NCBI RefSeq assembly: GCF_905220565.1
Contig: NC_059415.1
Span: 1,594,001-1,658,000 of the forward strand
DNA: 64,000 nucleotides
Reading direction: 5' to 3'
Source: Melitaea cinxia
Taxonomy: Eukaryota > Arthropoda > Insecta > Lepidoptera > Nymphalidae
The position numbers and the translations under genes were made by a program. The first letter of the stretch is position 1, and each line of letters begins with the position of its first letter. Under the pieces are notes generated by a model. It saw only the letters and a list, made by a program, of their open reading frames with translations, was not told the origin of the DNA and searched no databases. This document shows positions 10,285-20,877 of the stretch, piece after piece.

Positions 10285-11282
10285 ATTGATAGTTTTAGAT
10301 ATTAGTATAGTAAATACCATTTGTATATAATTAACGAGTAATCAACAGTGGATGTGGAACAATTCGTTAAATAAAAACCCAGTCACTAAAACATTATTCC
10401 GCTCCGACCGCAGAGTAATTTAAAATTTTATTAAAAACGAATTAAACTTTCGCGAACACTCAAATACGTTTTAAAGACAGACTGATTTAAATACTTGCTT
10501 TTATAAATTTTTTCTTTTAAAAAATTGTATATTTAACAGACAACTTTATTGTATTTAGCAATAATCATTAACGCATTATGTATACCTATTAATATATTTG
10601 TAATTATAAAAGTCCGTCAGACACTTTAAATAAAATAAAATAAAATAAAATAAAAGTAATTATACAAACTAGTGGTCGCCCAGTGGTCGAAATTCGTCAA
10701 TAATTAAAAATTTAAATTAAAAAAAAACCACAAAAATAATGAAAATAAGGTACAAAGCTTTTGCTTTACATATTAATATGAAGGCAATTGTATCTTGTCT
10801 TATTTTTCTTGATTTTCTCCACTGTACATCAGAGAAAATAGAAAAACGTTGCTCTAATTATCGTAAATAACAAATAACGAAGATTACTCTTGGAAATTAT
10901 CCATCAACTCGCTGATGAAAAGAGTCTGAAACTTTTATCCATATAGAATGGATTCGCCAAGATAGTGGTAGATATTAGATTATCTATAGGTTATTGAAAA
11001 ACTCGCTAATTAGAAAGTGGAGAATTAATCTCTAACTCTTACTCATATCTCTTACTCATCTCGAGTCTTCTTTTTTTATCTTCTTCGTCATTGTCTTGTA
11101 AGACAGGATGTCAATAGGACAGTCAAGTTGTCTCTATATAATACATTTTTTTTCTGTTTGGATACTTAATAGTTAATTATTTATTTTTAAGAGATCTAAA
11201 GACAATTGATGCAGGATGGATACAAGCGAGAATCATTAAAGGAACTGCATAATATGTAGAGCAGATAGCAGTAGTTAATGCA
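10285..11282. repeat. Unassigned AT-rich DNA with (AAAAT)n tract
   Basis: About five to six TAAAA units lie at 10628-10655. Otherwise no element was recognised. Confidence 0.6.
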
Positions 11283-11283
11283 C

Positions 11284-11890
11284 ATAATTGTGTTTGCTCG
11301 CAAACGAAAAAAAACCGACTTCAATTACATCGACGACTAATACAACGTAGATCGACGAAAAAATAGTCAAGTAAGTACGCGTTATCAAAGATTACTCAAA
11401 AATAAGTTATCAGATCTCAATAAAATTTATATGTGACTACATGACAAACATCAACTTTTGATTAAATTAAAAATTATTAAAATCGGTACACCCAGTAAAG
11501 AGTTACTGCGGATTTTCAAGAGTTTCCCTTGATTTCTCTGGGATCCCATCATCAGATCTTGGTTTTCTTATTAGGGTACTAAACTAGGGATATCTCCTTT
11601 CCAACAAAAAAGAATTATCATAATTGGTACATCCAGTAGAAAGTTATGCGGTATAATACAGCGAAGGTCGACGAAAAAAGCGTCAAGTAAAAACGCATTA
11701 TTAGATATAACTCGAAAAGTAGTTGTTAGATCTCAAATAAATTTAAATGGAACCAATTAACACACACCACCTTTCGACTAAAAAAAATTGTCGAAATCGG
11801 TCCACACGGTCAAAAGTTCTGATGTAACATACATAAAAAAAAATACAGTCGAATTGAGAACTTCCTCATTTTTTGGAAGTCGGTTAAAAA
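11284..11890 (-). mobile_element. HINE-D copy with duplicated core module
   Basis: Left: GTTTGC-TC-GCAAAC stem-loop (11292-11305) then ACCGACTTCAA. Right: TTTTGGAAGTCGGTTAAAAA. Inside, the core module (CGTAGATCGACGAAA..., AGATCTCAATAAAATTT, ATTAAAATCGGTACACCCAG) appears twice, first at about 11335-11510 and again from about 11650 to 11825, separated by the GGGATCCCATCATCAGATCT block. It is the clearest copy for the module organisation. Confidence 0.8.
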
Positions 11891-11898
11891 TACGATTT

Positions 11899-12232
11899 AG
11901 CCAGTATTATCCCACTGCTAGGTATAGACTTCTTTTTCGTGTAGGACTTGTAGTATCCTATTTAGTATATCCATCCAAGCTGCTTGACGCTGTTCCACTG
12001 CAGGTTCACGGATGTATTCACTACAATGAGAAACCTTCGCTATCAGTTGTGTATGATACTAACCGGGACCGAGAGCCTAACATATTCTCTGAGGCACGAT
12101 GGGGAGACCCAATAACAGATAACCAGACCGATATTATAAATAAAAATATCCACCCCGAGCAAAAATCTAATCCGCGTCCGCCGGTGTAGCACACACAGCA
12201 CACGAACCATTACAACAAAACGGTCGTCAAAA
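11899..12232 (-). repeat. SINE-1b, near full length but diverged
   Basis: The minus strand ends in the SINE-1 3' block (plus: TTATCCCACTGCTAGGTATA) and begins in a tRNA-like head related to the 16601 copy (plus: AAATATCCACCCCGAGC ... CCGGTGTAGCACAC ... GGTCGTC). The B-box region is damaged (AAAATCTAATCCGCGTCC). Confidence 0.8.
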
Positions 12233-12606
12233 GTGGCACAAAATATGTTTACAACTAAATTTAAACATAAAAATATATAATGATACTTTCTTAAATAAAT
12301 AATAACCATCATGGCCTTTTACAGATCGCGCTACAAGAACATTTCGGTGAAATATCATGACATTAAAAAGTCATAAAAATCCGTAATCAATACGACGTAG
12401 ATAAAAATCGTATCGACTTACTGAAGACATGAAACTCAATGTTAAAAACGTAAAATCGAGCGATTCGCTTATTAACCTTTGAACTAAACTAAAAATATAT
12501 AGTGAAGAACATTTCTGTCTGTCAATCTGTCGCTTCGTTAACTAGTACAAGCAGTGGTATGATAAATTATAAACCTACAAGTAGGTACATAAAATTGTTC
12601 CGCGAT

Positions 12607-12668
12607 AAAAGTGTTCCGTACCTAAAGTTTGCCGTACCGAAAGGGTGCTGTACCGAAAGCGTGCCGCG
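12607..12668. repeat. Imperfect ~17 bp tandem repeat
   Basis: Three and a half units built on TGCCGTACCGAAAGGG, immediately before the CR1-like 3' end. The role is unknown. Confidence 0.7.
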
Positions 12669-12675
12669 TGAATAG

Positions 12676-12850
12676 CATAATAATAATAATAATATATTCT
12701 TTATTGTACACCAAAATATAAACAAACAGTAGTGATTACAACAAAAAGATGTACAAAGGCGATCTTATCGCTGAAGAGCGATTTCTTCCAGATAACCTTT
12801 GGGGACAGGACATGATATAGTAGTGACGGATAGGAAGTGTACAATATCCT
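12676..12850 (-). mobile_element. CR1-like LINE 3' UTR, 5'-truncated
   Basis: Starts on the plus strand with (ATA)n, the element's (TAT)n-type tail, followed by TTCTTTATTGTACACCAAAA, then GATGTACAAAGGCGATCTTA and TCGCTGAAGAGCGATTTCTT. The same block occurs at 21087 and 54460, and a variant at 45324. It is probably the tail of the non-LTR family that also supplied the ORF at 36905-37400; that link is inferred. Confidence 0.75.
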
Positions 12851-12965
12851 TAAGGATGAATAAAAAAATAGTGCATACCCTACCTACAGCGTGTTACACC
12901 GGAAATATGTAGAGCAACCTTAAGGCTTTAAACGTAGATTTTTTTTTAAACTGAAAATCATTCTT

Positions 12966-13090
12966 TATCTTCGCTTCAACCTGTAATATCCCACAGTTGG
13001 GCATAGGCCTTCCTCATGTAGAACAAGGATTGGAGTTTAATCCACCACGCTGCTCCAGTGCGGGCTGGCGGATACTTTATCTTATAGGTT
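12966..13090 (-). repeat. SINE-1 fragment, 3' end
   Basis: CGCTTCAACCTGTAATATCC, GGGCATAGGCCTTCC and GGCTGGCGGATACTTTA are minus-strand SINE-1 blocks; truncated internally. Confidence 0.9.
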
Positions 13091-13337
13091 TGAATAATGG
13101 CACAACTATCGCGAGTAACGTCGCGGGTATTAGATAGTTAGTTTAGTTAAGTAAAGTAAGTTTGTTTTCAAATGTTGTTGTAGGTGGTATTATGTAATTG
13201 TGGGTCTAACTAGTTTTTACTATAACTTTCTTAATAATGGCATATAGACAGTTACGCTTCGAACCTATTCCTACAATTAGGAGCCAATTTAGTATATAGG
13301 TAGTTGAAGATTTAATGTGACACTTGGAATTTTTTTA

Positions 13338-13712
13338 TAGACTTCCAAAAAAAGAGGAGGTTCTCAAATCGACTGTATTTTTTTATGTATGGGACATCAG
13401 AACTTTTGACTGGGTATACCTATCTCGACAAAATTGTTTTTAATCGAAAGGTGGTGTGTGTCGTTTGGTCCCATTTAAATTTATTTGAGATCTAACAACT
13501 ACTTTTCGAGTTATATCTAATAATGCGTTTTTACGCTTTTTTCGTCGACCTACGTTGTATTATACCACATAACTTTTTACTGGATGTACCGATTTTGATA
13601 ATTCTTTTTTTGTTAGAAAGGAGATATTCCTTTTTTTATACCCTGATAAGGAAACCAAGATTTGATGATGGAATCCCAGAGAAATCGAGGGAAACGCGCG
13701 AAAATCCGCATA
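13338..13712 (+). mobile_element. HINE-D copy, 3'-truncated
   Basis: Begins ATAGACTTCCAAAAAAAGAG / GAGGTTCTCAAATCGACTGT, carries one complete core module (GGTCCCATTTAAATTTATTT, TCGTCGACCTACGTTGTATT) and the second block as far as CGCGCGAAAATCCGCATAA. It stops abruptly at the SINE-1b that follows, so the 3' stem-loop is missing. Confidence 0.85.
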
Positions 13713-13721
13713 ATTTTTTTT

Positions 13722-13950
13722 TATCCACCACGAAGCTTTACTGCAGATTGGCGGATATATATTTCCTACTAAGAGTAACGATCAATATTCGGTGTTTATG
13801 ATAGTAACTGGGATTGACGACTTAGCTTATACCAGAACAGACGCGTAGACAAAAAAAAAAGCTATACAAATACAAATATTCACCAAGTAACCGCTGGTGT
13901 TTAGGCACCTACATGGCACACGTACTATACCAGAGCGATCGTCAAGTCAT
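13722..13950 (-). repeat. SINE-1b copy, 3'-truncated
   Basis: Contains TATCCACCACGAAGC, GGCGGATATATATTTCC, GAGTAACGATCAATATTCGG and ACTGGGATTGACGACTTAGC. It then reaches the 1b head (CAAGTAACCGCTGGTGTTTA, ACTATACCAGAGCG). The canonical 3' terminal block is absent because the copy abuts HINE-D directly. Confidence 0.8.
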
Positions 13951-14274
13951 AGGTCATAATAAATGAATATTTTCCTTTATTTTGTCCTCATGTGTAGCGT
14001 TTACGTAAAAAAATAATTCATCGACCTCGACAGTGGTAATGACTTGAGGGATGGTACTCTTATATTCGAAGCTAAAAATAAGTACTACGTGTTAGGATAT
14101 TCATATTGCATGTATGTGTAAATGGTTTTGTTAGCATATTTTAGTTTGACGACTGATTGGCCGATTAGTCGGATGTTTCTTGGTCTTGGCGTTCGTACCG
14201 GCTTCCTATTTCCGGTCGTTGAGTGTACGATTTTTATTTGATTCCTATTTATGTACTTAAATAGTCTTAATATT

Positions 14275-14412
14275 TTGGGTACACTTCAGCCTATCACAGT
14301 CCACTGTTTGACATACATCTCCCCAATTTTGCGCCAAACATCCCTGTTTTCCGTAATCCTCATCCAGCCACTACGGGTAATCTTACGTAGACCGCCGGTC
14401 CACCATGTCCAT
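14275..14412 (-). mobile_element. RTE 3' end, decayed
   Basis: CAGCCTATCACAGTCCACTG, CATACATCTCCCCAATTTTG and CGTAATCCTCATCCAGCC repeat the minus-strand 3' end of the RTE copy at 5898. Substitutions break the ORF. Confidence 0.8.
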
Positions 14413-14736
14413 ATTTTGTGTAGTATGATATAAATTAACAAAAAACAATAAAACATTATACTACTATAAACACATTATACATTATTATAAACGAAACACT
14501 TGGTCCATGGAGTAACAGCTCAAAATAATTTCTTAAAGACGACTCCATCTCTCATAACCTCAAGTCACGAATGCAAGCAGGTTTGTACTAAGCAGTTTAT
14601 TTTTTTTTAATTCGTAAATAAATGCTTCATGCTAACCAGCCGGAAACTCCAGAATTAAATCTTGTGTCGCGTGTCTAAAAACAGACACAACAACAAACAC
14701 CCATACCTAGATAAACATTTTTTATACTGAGAAGAT

Positions 14737-14975
14737 GACAAACAAGCGCAGTGGGTAGTTCACCTGATTATAAGCGGTTACCATAGCCTATGACGTCTGC
14801 AACACCTAAAGCACCGCAAGCGTATCGCCGACTCTAACGGTAACTCCACTCAGGAGTACTAGCCACGTTACTCACCAGAGGAATACAAAACTACTCTGAA
14901 GTATTATTTAGGTGTGTTATTCTGTAAAGTTGAGGTACCTCCCCAAACGCCAGAATTTGAGCAGGAAACCACAAA
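14737..14975 (-). repeat. RetC copy, diverged
   Basis: Keeps TTCACCTGATTATAAGCGGT, GTCTGCAACACCTAAAGC, GTTACTCACCAGAGGAATAC, GTATTATTTAGG and the AATTTGAGCAGGAAACC end. Confidence 0.75.
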
Positions 14976-14984
14976 AAAATGTCT

Positions 14985-15060
14985 GTTTTGGTATCTGGTC
15001 CTGTGTCTCCACGTCATGCCTGGAGAGTACGTTAAGCTGTCGGTCCTCACTATTTGGTAC
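14985..15060 (+). repeat. SINE-1 internal fragment
   Basis: TGTGTCTCCACGTCATGCCT followed by GGAGAGTACGTTAAGCTGTC matches the central SINE-1 block; it lies directly against the RetC copy. Confidence 0.6.
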
Positions 15061-15517
15061 TTTTTCCTACCCTACATAAAGAGCATTTGTTTGCCCAGCA
15101 GTTTGACAGTTCAGTTCAGTTAAAACTCTTTACAAATTTTGTAGTGTCACGTTTTTCTTTTCTATTTACCATAATATTATGGCAGCTCAATCAAACTTAT
15201 TAAGTAAAAAGATTCCGGAATAATCTGGAAACAAATAAGACCCTATATAAATAAACAAGGGCGCAATCAACGCCTCGCAGTAAACCTACCGGTCCGGAGG
15301 GAAATATTGCATTTTCGCAACGAGCTAATAAGGAAGGAATTAGAAGGAACAAGCGAATTTACGAAATTACGAAAGTTACTATCACACTGACGTTCTGAAG
15401 CTTCGACATTTGTAGATCTCAAAAAAAAAAGGTCGAAATATAAAACCTCTTTACACAAGTAAGATTTAAAAACACTTTCGAATCGTAATTTTTTTAAATT
15501 ATAATTATTATATTGTT

Positions 15518-15790
15518 AACTGAGGTAAAAGCACAGCAAGAAAATTCCTGCTTAAAATATGAACCAGCCCGACTGGGGCAGTATCTCAACCTTACAGAAT
15601 ATCACAGCTAAATAATACTGTTTTCAAGCAGTGTTGTGTTCCTGTTGGTGAATAAGGTGACCAGAGCTCCTGGGGGAGTTGGGGATAGGGTCGACAAAGC
15701 ACCAGCGCACATAAGCTACGGTAATCGCTTACCATCAGGTGAGCCATACGTTTGTTTGCCGACCTAATTGTACAAAAAAAAAAGAAAAAA
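15518..15790 (+). repeat. RetC copy with A-rich 3' end
   Basis: Runs from an ACTGAGGTAAAAGCACAGC start through AGCCCGACTGGGGCAGTATC, AAGCAGTGTTGTGTTCCTGT and GGTAATCGCTTACCATCAGG to TTTGTTTGCCGACC..TTGT and an A run. The terminal A run is the reason for treating this orientation as sense and the family as retroposed. Confidence 0.85.
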
Positions 15791-16004
15791 TATATTTTAA
15801 TCTTTAAAAAAAATATTATAAAACTCCTGAATGGAAAGAAGCCTAGCATTCGATCGCTACAGGCTGAATCAATCAAAATATGAAGCTACCACAGAATTCA
15901 AAAGCCGTACAGTAAATGACTCTATAAGATAATAAAAATAAGCATCTTTTAGTTTTAAATCTGTGTATATATTTCGGTTTTGTATACAAGCAGGGTAAAC
16001 TAAA

Positions 16005-16170
16005 GATCTATTTGACCTTAAGCGGTAGCTGTGGTCTATGGACACCTGCAAAACTAGGAGTACAAACAAATGCAAAGACAAATGCTGCCATCACAGCGCA
16101 TCCCAAGGTGCTCTGGTTATCATACAAACTTTGAGTAAGAGATTTTCTGCTGTGCTGGATCTCAGTAATT
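16005..16170 (-). repeat. RetC fragment, strongly diverged
   Basis: Only patches align: CTATGGACACCTGCAAAACT, AAGGTGCTCTGGTTATCATA and GATTTTCTGCTGTGCTGGAT. Confidence 0.5.
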
Positions 16171-16347
16171 ATGTTTTTTTTTACAAGTAATTAAATATAA
16201 TATTTAATATTAATTTGTTACAACAATTAACAAATTAAGCACAAAATATAAATAAAAAGGTTTTAGTTATCTTAGGTATAGGTATCTACTTTACATATAA
16301 TTTTTGCATTCTGTAACATCATAGGCAACTAGGTGACTGACAGGTGA

Positions 16348-16600
16348 CTAGCCCGTTGGCGCAGTTTGTAGTGACCCTGCTTTCTGCTCCGATGGTTGTG
16401 GGTTCGATTCCCACCCCGAGTCTGGGTGTAATATAAATATTTATTTATATATTTATATATGTATTATTTATAAGTATGTTTATCGAAAAAAAAATATACG
16501 TAGCTGTATACCAGTCGGCTGTAACCTATAACACAAGCATTAAGTTGCTTACTTTAGGAACAGACGACCGTGTGTGTATTGTGTAAATATTTATAAATAT
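16348..16600 (+). repeat. SINE-2 copy, near full length
   Basis: The tRNA-like head has an A-box-like TAGCCCGTTGGCGCAGT and a B box GGTTCGATTCC (about 16411). It is followed by CGAGTCTGGGTGTAATATAA and a body that includes GTTGCTTACTTTAGGAACAG and ACGACCGTGTGTGTATTGTG. The internal pol III boxes imply transcription by RNA polymerase III. The 3' end blends into A/T repeats next to an oppositely oriented SINE-1b. Confidence 0.85.
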
Positions 16601-16906
16601 TTATAGGCAAAGGCCAATTATTCATATAGGAGAAGGATTGGAGCTTAATCCACTATGTTGCTCTACTGCGGGTTGGCGGATATGTTCCCTACTATTAGTA
16701 ATGATTATCAGGTTTTTATGATTGCAACCGGGATTTACGGCTTAGCGTGCTCTGCAACTCACGGCGGTGAGACCCACAAGGACAAACATCTAAACTGGAA
16801 CGAAATATTTGTACAAATATAAATATCCATCCCGAGCGGGAATCGAATTCGCGAACCGTCGGTGCTTTAGGCGACTACTCGCACCACTACACCAGAGCGG
16901 TTGTTA
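16601..16906 (-). repeat. SINE-1b, near full length with intact B box
   Basis: On the minus strand the head reads ACAACCGCTCTGGTGTAGTG ... GCGAATTCGATTCCCGCTC, giving recognisable A and B boxes, then the shared SINE-1 body (GGTGAGACCCACAAGGAC on plus) and GGTTGGCGGATATGTTCC. Its extreme 3' end is eroded into the neighbouring SINE-2. Confidence 0.85.
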
Positions 16907-17029
16907 TATAGTTTTTATTTATTTACAATTTGACATACATGTTATGTATATGTACATTAGTTATAAAAATACAAACATTTTTAAAACATCTCTTAAAATA
17001 TAATGTGTTGCTCTATTATACACATAACA

Positions 17030-17636
17030 CATCATGATGTAGGTATTCTGTACAACATATTATGCCAGGGTACATATGAAGCGTGCCTTACAAAGAAACA
17101 ATATGTCCGTCAGAACGTACTTTGACGGATGAGTTAATTTATATGCAGGAATTATTGTGCGTATTATCTGCTTGTCGTTTATGTTATCCTGGTGATTGTT
17201 TCTAAAGAGGCTATAATGGGAAATTGTTTTATTTTTCACGATTTTAGACTAATTCAAAGGTAAAATTTTATTTTTTGTTTTGTTTTGTATATAATTTTTT
17301 AGTCATTATTTAATGTTTTTGATGTTTCGACGGTTTGTTTCATATATAGGTACTATAAGCCTATCAAGAAGTTATAACCACTAAGCTATACATTTTATTT
17401 GACTGTTAACTACTGCGTTTGATTTCCAACATACAAATGATAACATAATATTGCACATCTCTGATTACCAATCAAGTAAACACGTGTAAACAGAACAATT
17501 AATTTAATCGATTCGAATAAAAATCTTATTTTATATTCTAACTGGTTTGTTAAGGAAATTGAAACTGTTAAGGCCATCCGTAATATAACTTTATGAATTG
17601 GTTGAGCAATGGAAGTATTAGACTTTTTTATTCTCA
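17030..17636. other. Unassigned AT-rich DNA
   Basis: No family recognised. The small open frame on the minus strand at 17410-17655 has no known motif. Confidence 0.4.
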
Positions 17637-17638
17637 AA

Positions 17639-18081
17639 CTAGCTTTCCCAGCCACGCGTTGATGGGCTCAATAAATATAATAAATTGAATCAAAATTGAT
17701 CAAACATATTAGCATAAAATCAATGAATTAAGCATGAAAAAATGTGTAAATTCTATATTCAAACCCGCCATCTATAATCTAGAAATAGAAATACGGCACC
17801 ATCTATCGGATATCTGTGCAACTTAGATGTCAAATCGCTATCTATTATGATTAATATTATCTATTAGATTATCTTTATAAAAGTAACCAATAAATACACA
17901 CTAGTCGTATAAATAAACATTCATTTTTAATTTGCAATAACAAATATTGAGATAAAAACTATTCTATCTCCCAAGGACTAAATTAAAATTGATTAAATAC
18001 AAAATTTCATAAAAACTGGTTCAGTAGTTTCGGAATTTATCGCTAACATACATCGTGACACGAAATTTTTATATATATAGA
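17639..18081 (-). mobile_element. Helitron, larger non-autonomous copy
   Basis: CTAG at 17639-17642 is followed on plus by the GC-rich CAGCCACGCGTTGATGGGCT hairpin. The other edge reads CATCGTGACACGAAATTTTT ... ATATAGA, the reverse of a TC start, and CTGGTTCAGTAGTTTCGGAA is the conserved subterminal motif. About 350 bp of internal sequence is unlike the other Hel copies and non-coding. Confidence 0.8.
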
Positions 18082-18120
18082 TAATAATACCTTTTGTCTC
18101 TATGTTGTAAAGGTTTGGAG

Positions 18121-18548
18121 TTTTTAACCGACTCCCAAAAAAGGAGGAGGTTCTCAATTTGATTGTACTTTTTTTTATGTATGTTACATCAAAACCTTTG
18201 ATTGGGTGGACTCATTTCGATGAGTTTTATTTTAATTGAAAGGTGTTGGTGTCATGTAGTCTCATTTAAATTTAATTTATATCTGGCAAAGACTTTTAGA
18301 GTTATCTAATAATGTGTATTTAGTGGACAATTTTTTCGTCGACCTACGTTGTATTAGTCCATAGCTTCTCACTAGGTTTAACGATTTTGATGATTCTTAC
18401 TTTAATCGAAAGTCAATGCTTGTCATGTAGTTTTCTTTCAATTTGATCGAGATCTACTTACTAATTTTTAAGTAATCTTTGATAACGCGTTTTTTGTATT
18501 ATCTCCTCATAACTTTTTACTGGGTGCACCGATTTTGATGTTTCTTCA
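18121..18548 (+). mobile_element. HINE-D copy with two core modules
   Basis: Starts TTTTTAACCGACTCCCAAAA / GGAGGAGGTTCTCAATTTGA. The core module occurs twice in a row (TCGTCGACCTACGTTGTATT near 18340; a degraded TAACGCGTTTTTTGTATTA near 18490). A third begins (ACTGGGTGCACCGATTTTGA) before truncation. Confidence 0.85.
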
Positions 18549-18552
18549 GTTT

Positions 18553-18632
18553 TGATGTTTTGCCAGACTTCGTTGTGTCAAAATTTAATAGTAAAAAAAA
18601 TTAGCTTAGCAACATTCATTTTTATTTATATA
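18553..18632 (-). mobile_element. Helitron remnant
   Basis: GTTTTGCCAGACTTCGTTGT and TTAGCTTAGCAACATTCATT are end pieces of the Hel group at 1682, joined after loss of the interior. Confidence 0.6.
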
Positions 18633-18792
18633 CTTAAATATATAATACGATTAATTTATAGAAGTTGTCTGTTTTATCACATAGTTAGTTATCTGTGGAT
18701 TTAAATGACTTTTTTATTAGCTTGATAATCTGTTATTACAATAAAAAATACATGATGAATAAATACATAACAAAAATAATAAAAACATATTA

Positions 18793-18965
18793 CGCGCTTC
18801 AGCCTGTAATATCCCACTGCCGAGCATAGGCCTCTTTCCCCATGTAGGAGAAGGATCAGAGCTTAAAGCACAACGCTGCTACAATGCGGGTTGGCGGATA
18901 TATTCCGTGCATGAGTAACGATCGCTATCACGTGTACATGATACCAACCAGGACCGGATAAGGAC
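18793..18965 (-). repeat. SINE-1, 5'-truncated
   Basis: GCGCTTCAGCCTGTAATATC, GCATAGGCCTCTTTCCCCAT, GGGTTGGCGGATATATTCC and GTGTACATGATACCAACC. It shares the same break after CAGGACCGG..AAGGAC as the copy at 34342, suggesting a common truncated source. Confidence 0.9.
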
Positions 18966-19384
18966 GAAAAAATTAGAAGTAGTATAAAAAAGTTAACCCA
19001 CAGATAATCTAACAATAGATACTTATAACAGGTAATTATAAAGTTTTAAGTCATAATGTCTCTTAAATGTTAATTTTAAGTTAACTTTTAGTCCTGAAAG
19101 TTTTTCATGATAATATTTGTGTGTTAATTTTATTGTACTATTACAATGTAACCGTTTATGATTGCAATACAAAAAAAAAACTATGCAAATGCAATATAAT
19201 GCAAATATTTATACGACACAAATAAAACCTCTTTTTCGGCGAAAAAATTAAAAAAAAACCTCAAAATTGATATGTCACACTCCCCGATATTATCAAGACA
19301 TGCGATCTAAATTTGAATCAAATTTTTTTGAATTTTACATAAGAACAGATAAACGCAATGCGACGTATGTCATTTCGTAGTATT

Positions 19385-19560
19385 ACTACCATGCGCAAAC
19401 GGCAATCGGCGTTGAGACGTCTTGCCGGGCGGACGTTTTGTACCGTGTGATAGCCGTAGTGACTACGTTTACGTGACAAAAGTGTTAAAGTATTTACGAG
19501 TGAAGTGATTTAGTGTTTGTGATTTTAAAAAGGATTTTTGTTCGAAAGGTGTTACATAAG
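19385..19560 (+). other. Candidate 5' UTR exon with splice donor
   Basis: A unique block distinctly richer in GC than its flanks (AAACGGCAATCGGCGTTGAG, TTGCCGGGCGGACGTTTTG) runs into ATG-free leader-like sequence (GTGTTAAAGTATTTACGAGT, GAAGTGATTTAGTGTTTGTG). It ends at ATAAG|GTAATT, a good match to the donor consensus MAG|GTRAGT. It belongs to none of the repeat families here. A first non-coding exon with its promoter just upstream would look like this, but no transcript evidence is available and the TSS cannot be fixed. Confidence 0.3.
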
Positions 19561-20220
19561 GTAATTTTTTAAATTGTATTTTATGTTATACACTAATCTA
19601 CTCTTTATTCTTTACTTAATAAGTTTATTAATTAAAGTAAACGATTTAATAAATTGTATCTGTATTTAATATTAAGTTTGCAGTCTTTTACACATGATTG
19701 TAATTATTTAAAAAGAAAAAAAAAATGATTATTAAAAAAAATGATATTTATTAATTTGCTACACTTAGTATTTATTTCAGTAAATATTAAAAAAAAAGTG
19801 TTTATATCATCAACCAATTTTGAAGCTGGCTGTTTGTAAATGTATTTTTTTTTAATAAAAATTTTAGTTAAACATATACAAAAAGTCTTCAGTCTACATT
19901 TTAGGTCCTGCTACTGCCTAGTTAATTGCTCCTACGGTAGCACCGTGACCTCTTTAAATTCTAGACTAATTTGCTAGACATTTTGTGTACCGAAAATTGT
20001 TTATGCATGGTTCCATTAAATTTTAAAAATATGTTAAAGGATTTATGTAGCATCAAGTTGTCAAAGTTCTAATAAAAAAAAACATGTTTTAATTTATTAG
20101 TTTAAGATAAATAATAAATTAAAACAAAAAGTTAATGAACGATTTTGATTCGATCTTTGAACATTTTGAAAATATATTGAATTTTTGTTTCAAATATCAT
20201 TTGGGTATTATTACGGGTTA
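19561..20220. other. Unassigned very AT-rich DNA
   Basis: Follows the candidate splice donor and could be intron; nothing else recognised. Confidence 0.4.
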
Positions 20221-20221
20221 A

Positions 20222-20376
20222 TATCATAAACACCTGATAGCGACCGTTCTTACTTACATAGTAGGGAATGTATCCGCCTACACGCAGTAGAGCAGTGTGG
20301 TGGATTAAGCTCCGATACTTATATATGGAGAAAGAGGCCTATGCCCAGCAGTGGGATGTTACAAGCTAAATCAATC
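20222..20376 (+). repeat. SINE-1, 3' half
   Basis: ATAAACACCTGATAGCGACC, GTAGGGAATGTATCCGCC, GTGGTGGATTAAGCTCCGAT and AGAGGCCTATGCCCAGCAGT to a TTACAAGCTAAATCAATCAA end. Confidence 0.9.
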
Positions 20377-20626
20377 AATTAATAAATCATAATACCGTTA
20401 TAAATATCATATAAAACCGTTTATTAGCTATTTTAGCTAAATTGTATAAAACACCTTGTCAATAAAATTGTTTTTACTTAGAATAGTCATTAATAAGAAA
20501 GTAGACTTCGTTAAAGTTGAGTTAATCGCGTGTTACCGACTTGGCGGAGTAATAAGTACGACTTATACAAAAAAAAAAAAAATGCATGGCTTGAATATTG
20601 TTTCAGTAATTTAAAGGTTAAATAAA

Positions 20627-20830
20627 TACACAATAATTGTGTTTGGTCTCACAGAAAAAAAAAACGATTTTAATTTACATCGAAACATACAATACAAAAT
20701 GTATTATAATAGGGGTAATTTGAAAACTATTCGTCAGATCTCAAATTTAAAGGGGACGATGGAAAACGATAAGCGCCAGCTCTTGAATAAACAAAAAATA
20801 TTATAATCGATGCACAAGTAAAATATATCA
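20627..20830 (-). mobile_element. HINE-D fragment
   Basis: Sense 3' edge (AATAATTGTGTTTGG, damaged stem) plus one decayed core module (AGATCTCAAATTTAAAGGGG, TATAATCGATGCAC). The distal subterminal repeat is missing. Confidence 0.7.
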
Positions 20831-20877
20831 GGTAACATTAAACAAACTACTGAACCAACTACTGCTAACCTGCTCAA

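Noticed and set aside
10050..10289. 79-codon plus-strand frame
   Set aside because: It is the antisense of the RTE/BovB-like C-terminal fragment, which has the convincing motif pattern.
11788..12189. 133-codon plus-strand open frame
   Set aside because: It spans the end of HINE-D and the antisense strand of a SINE-1b; neither encodes protein.
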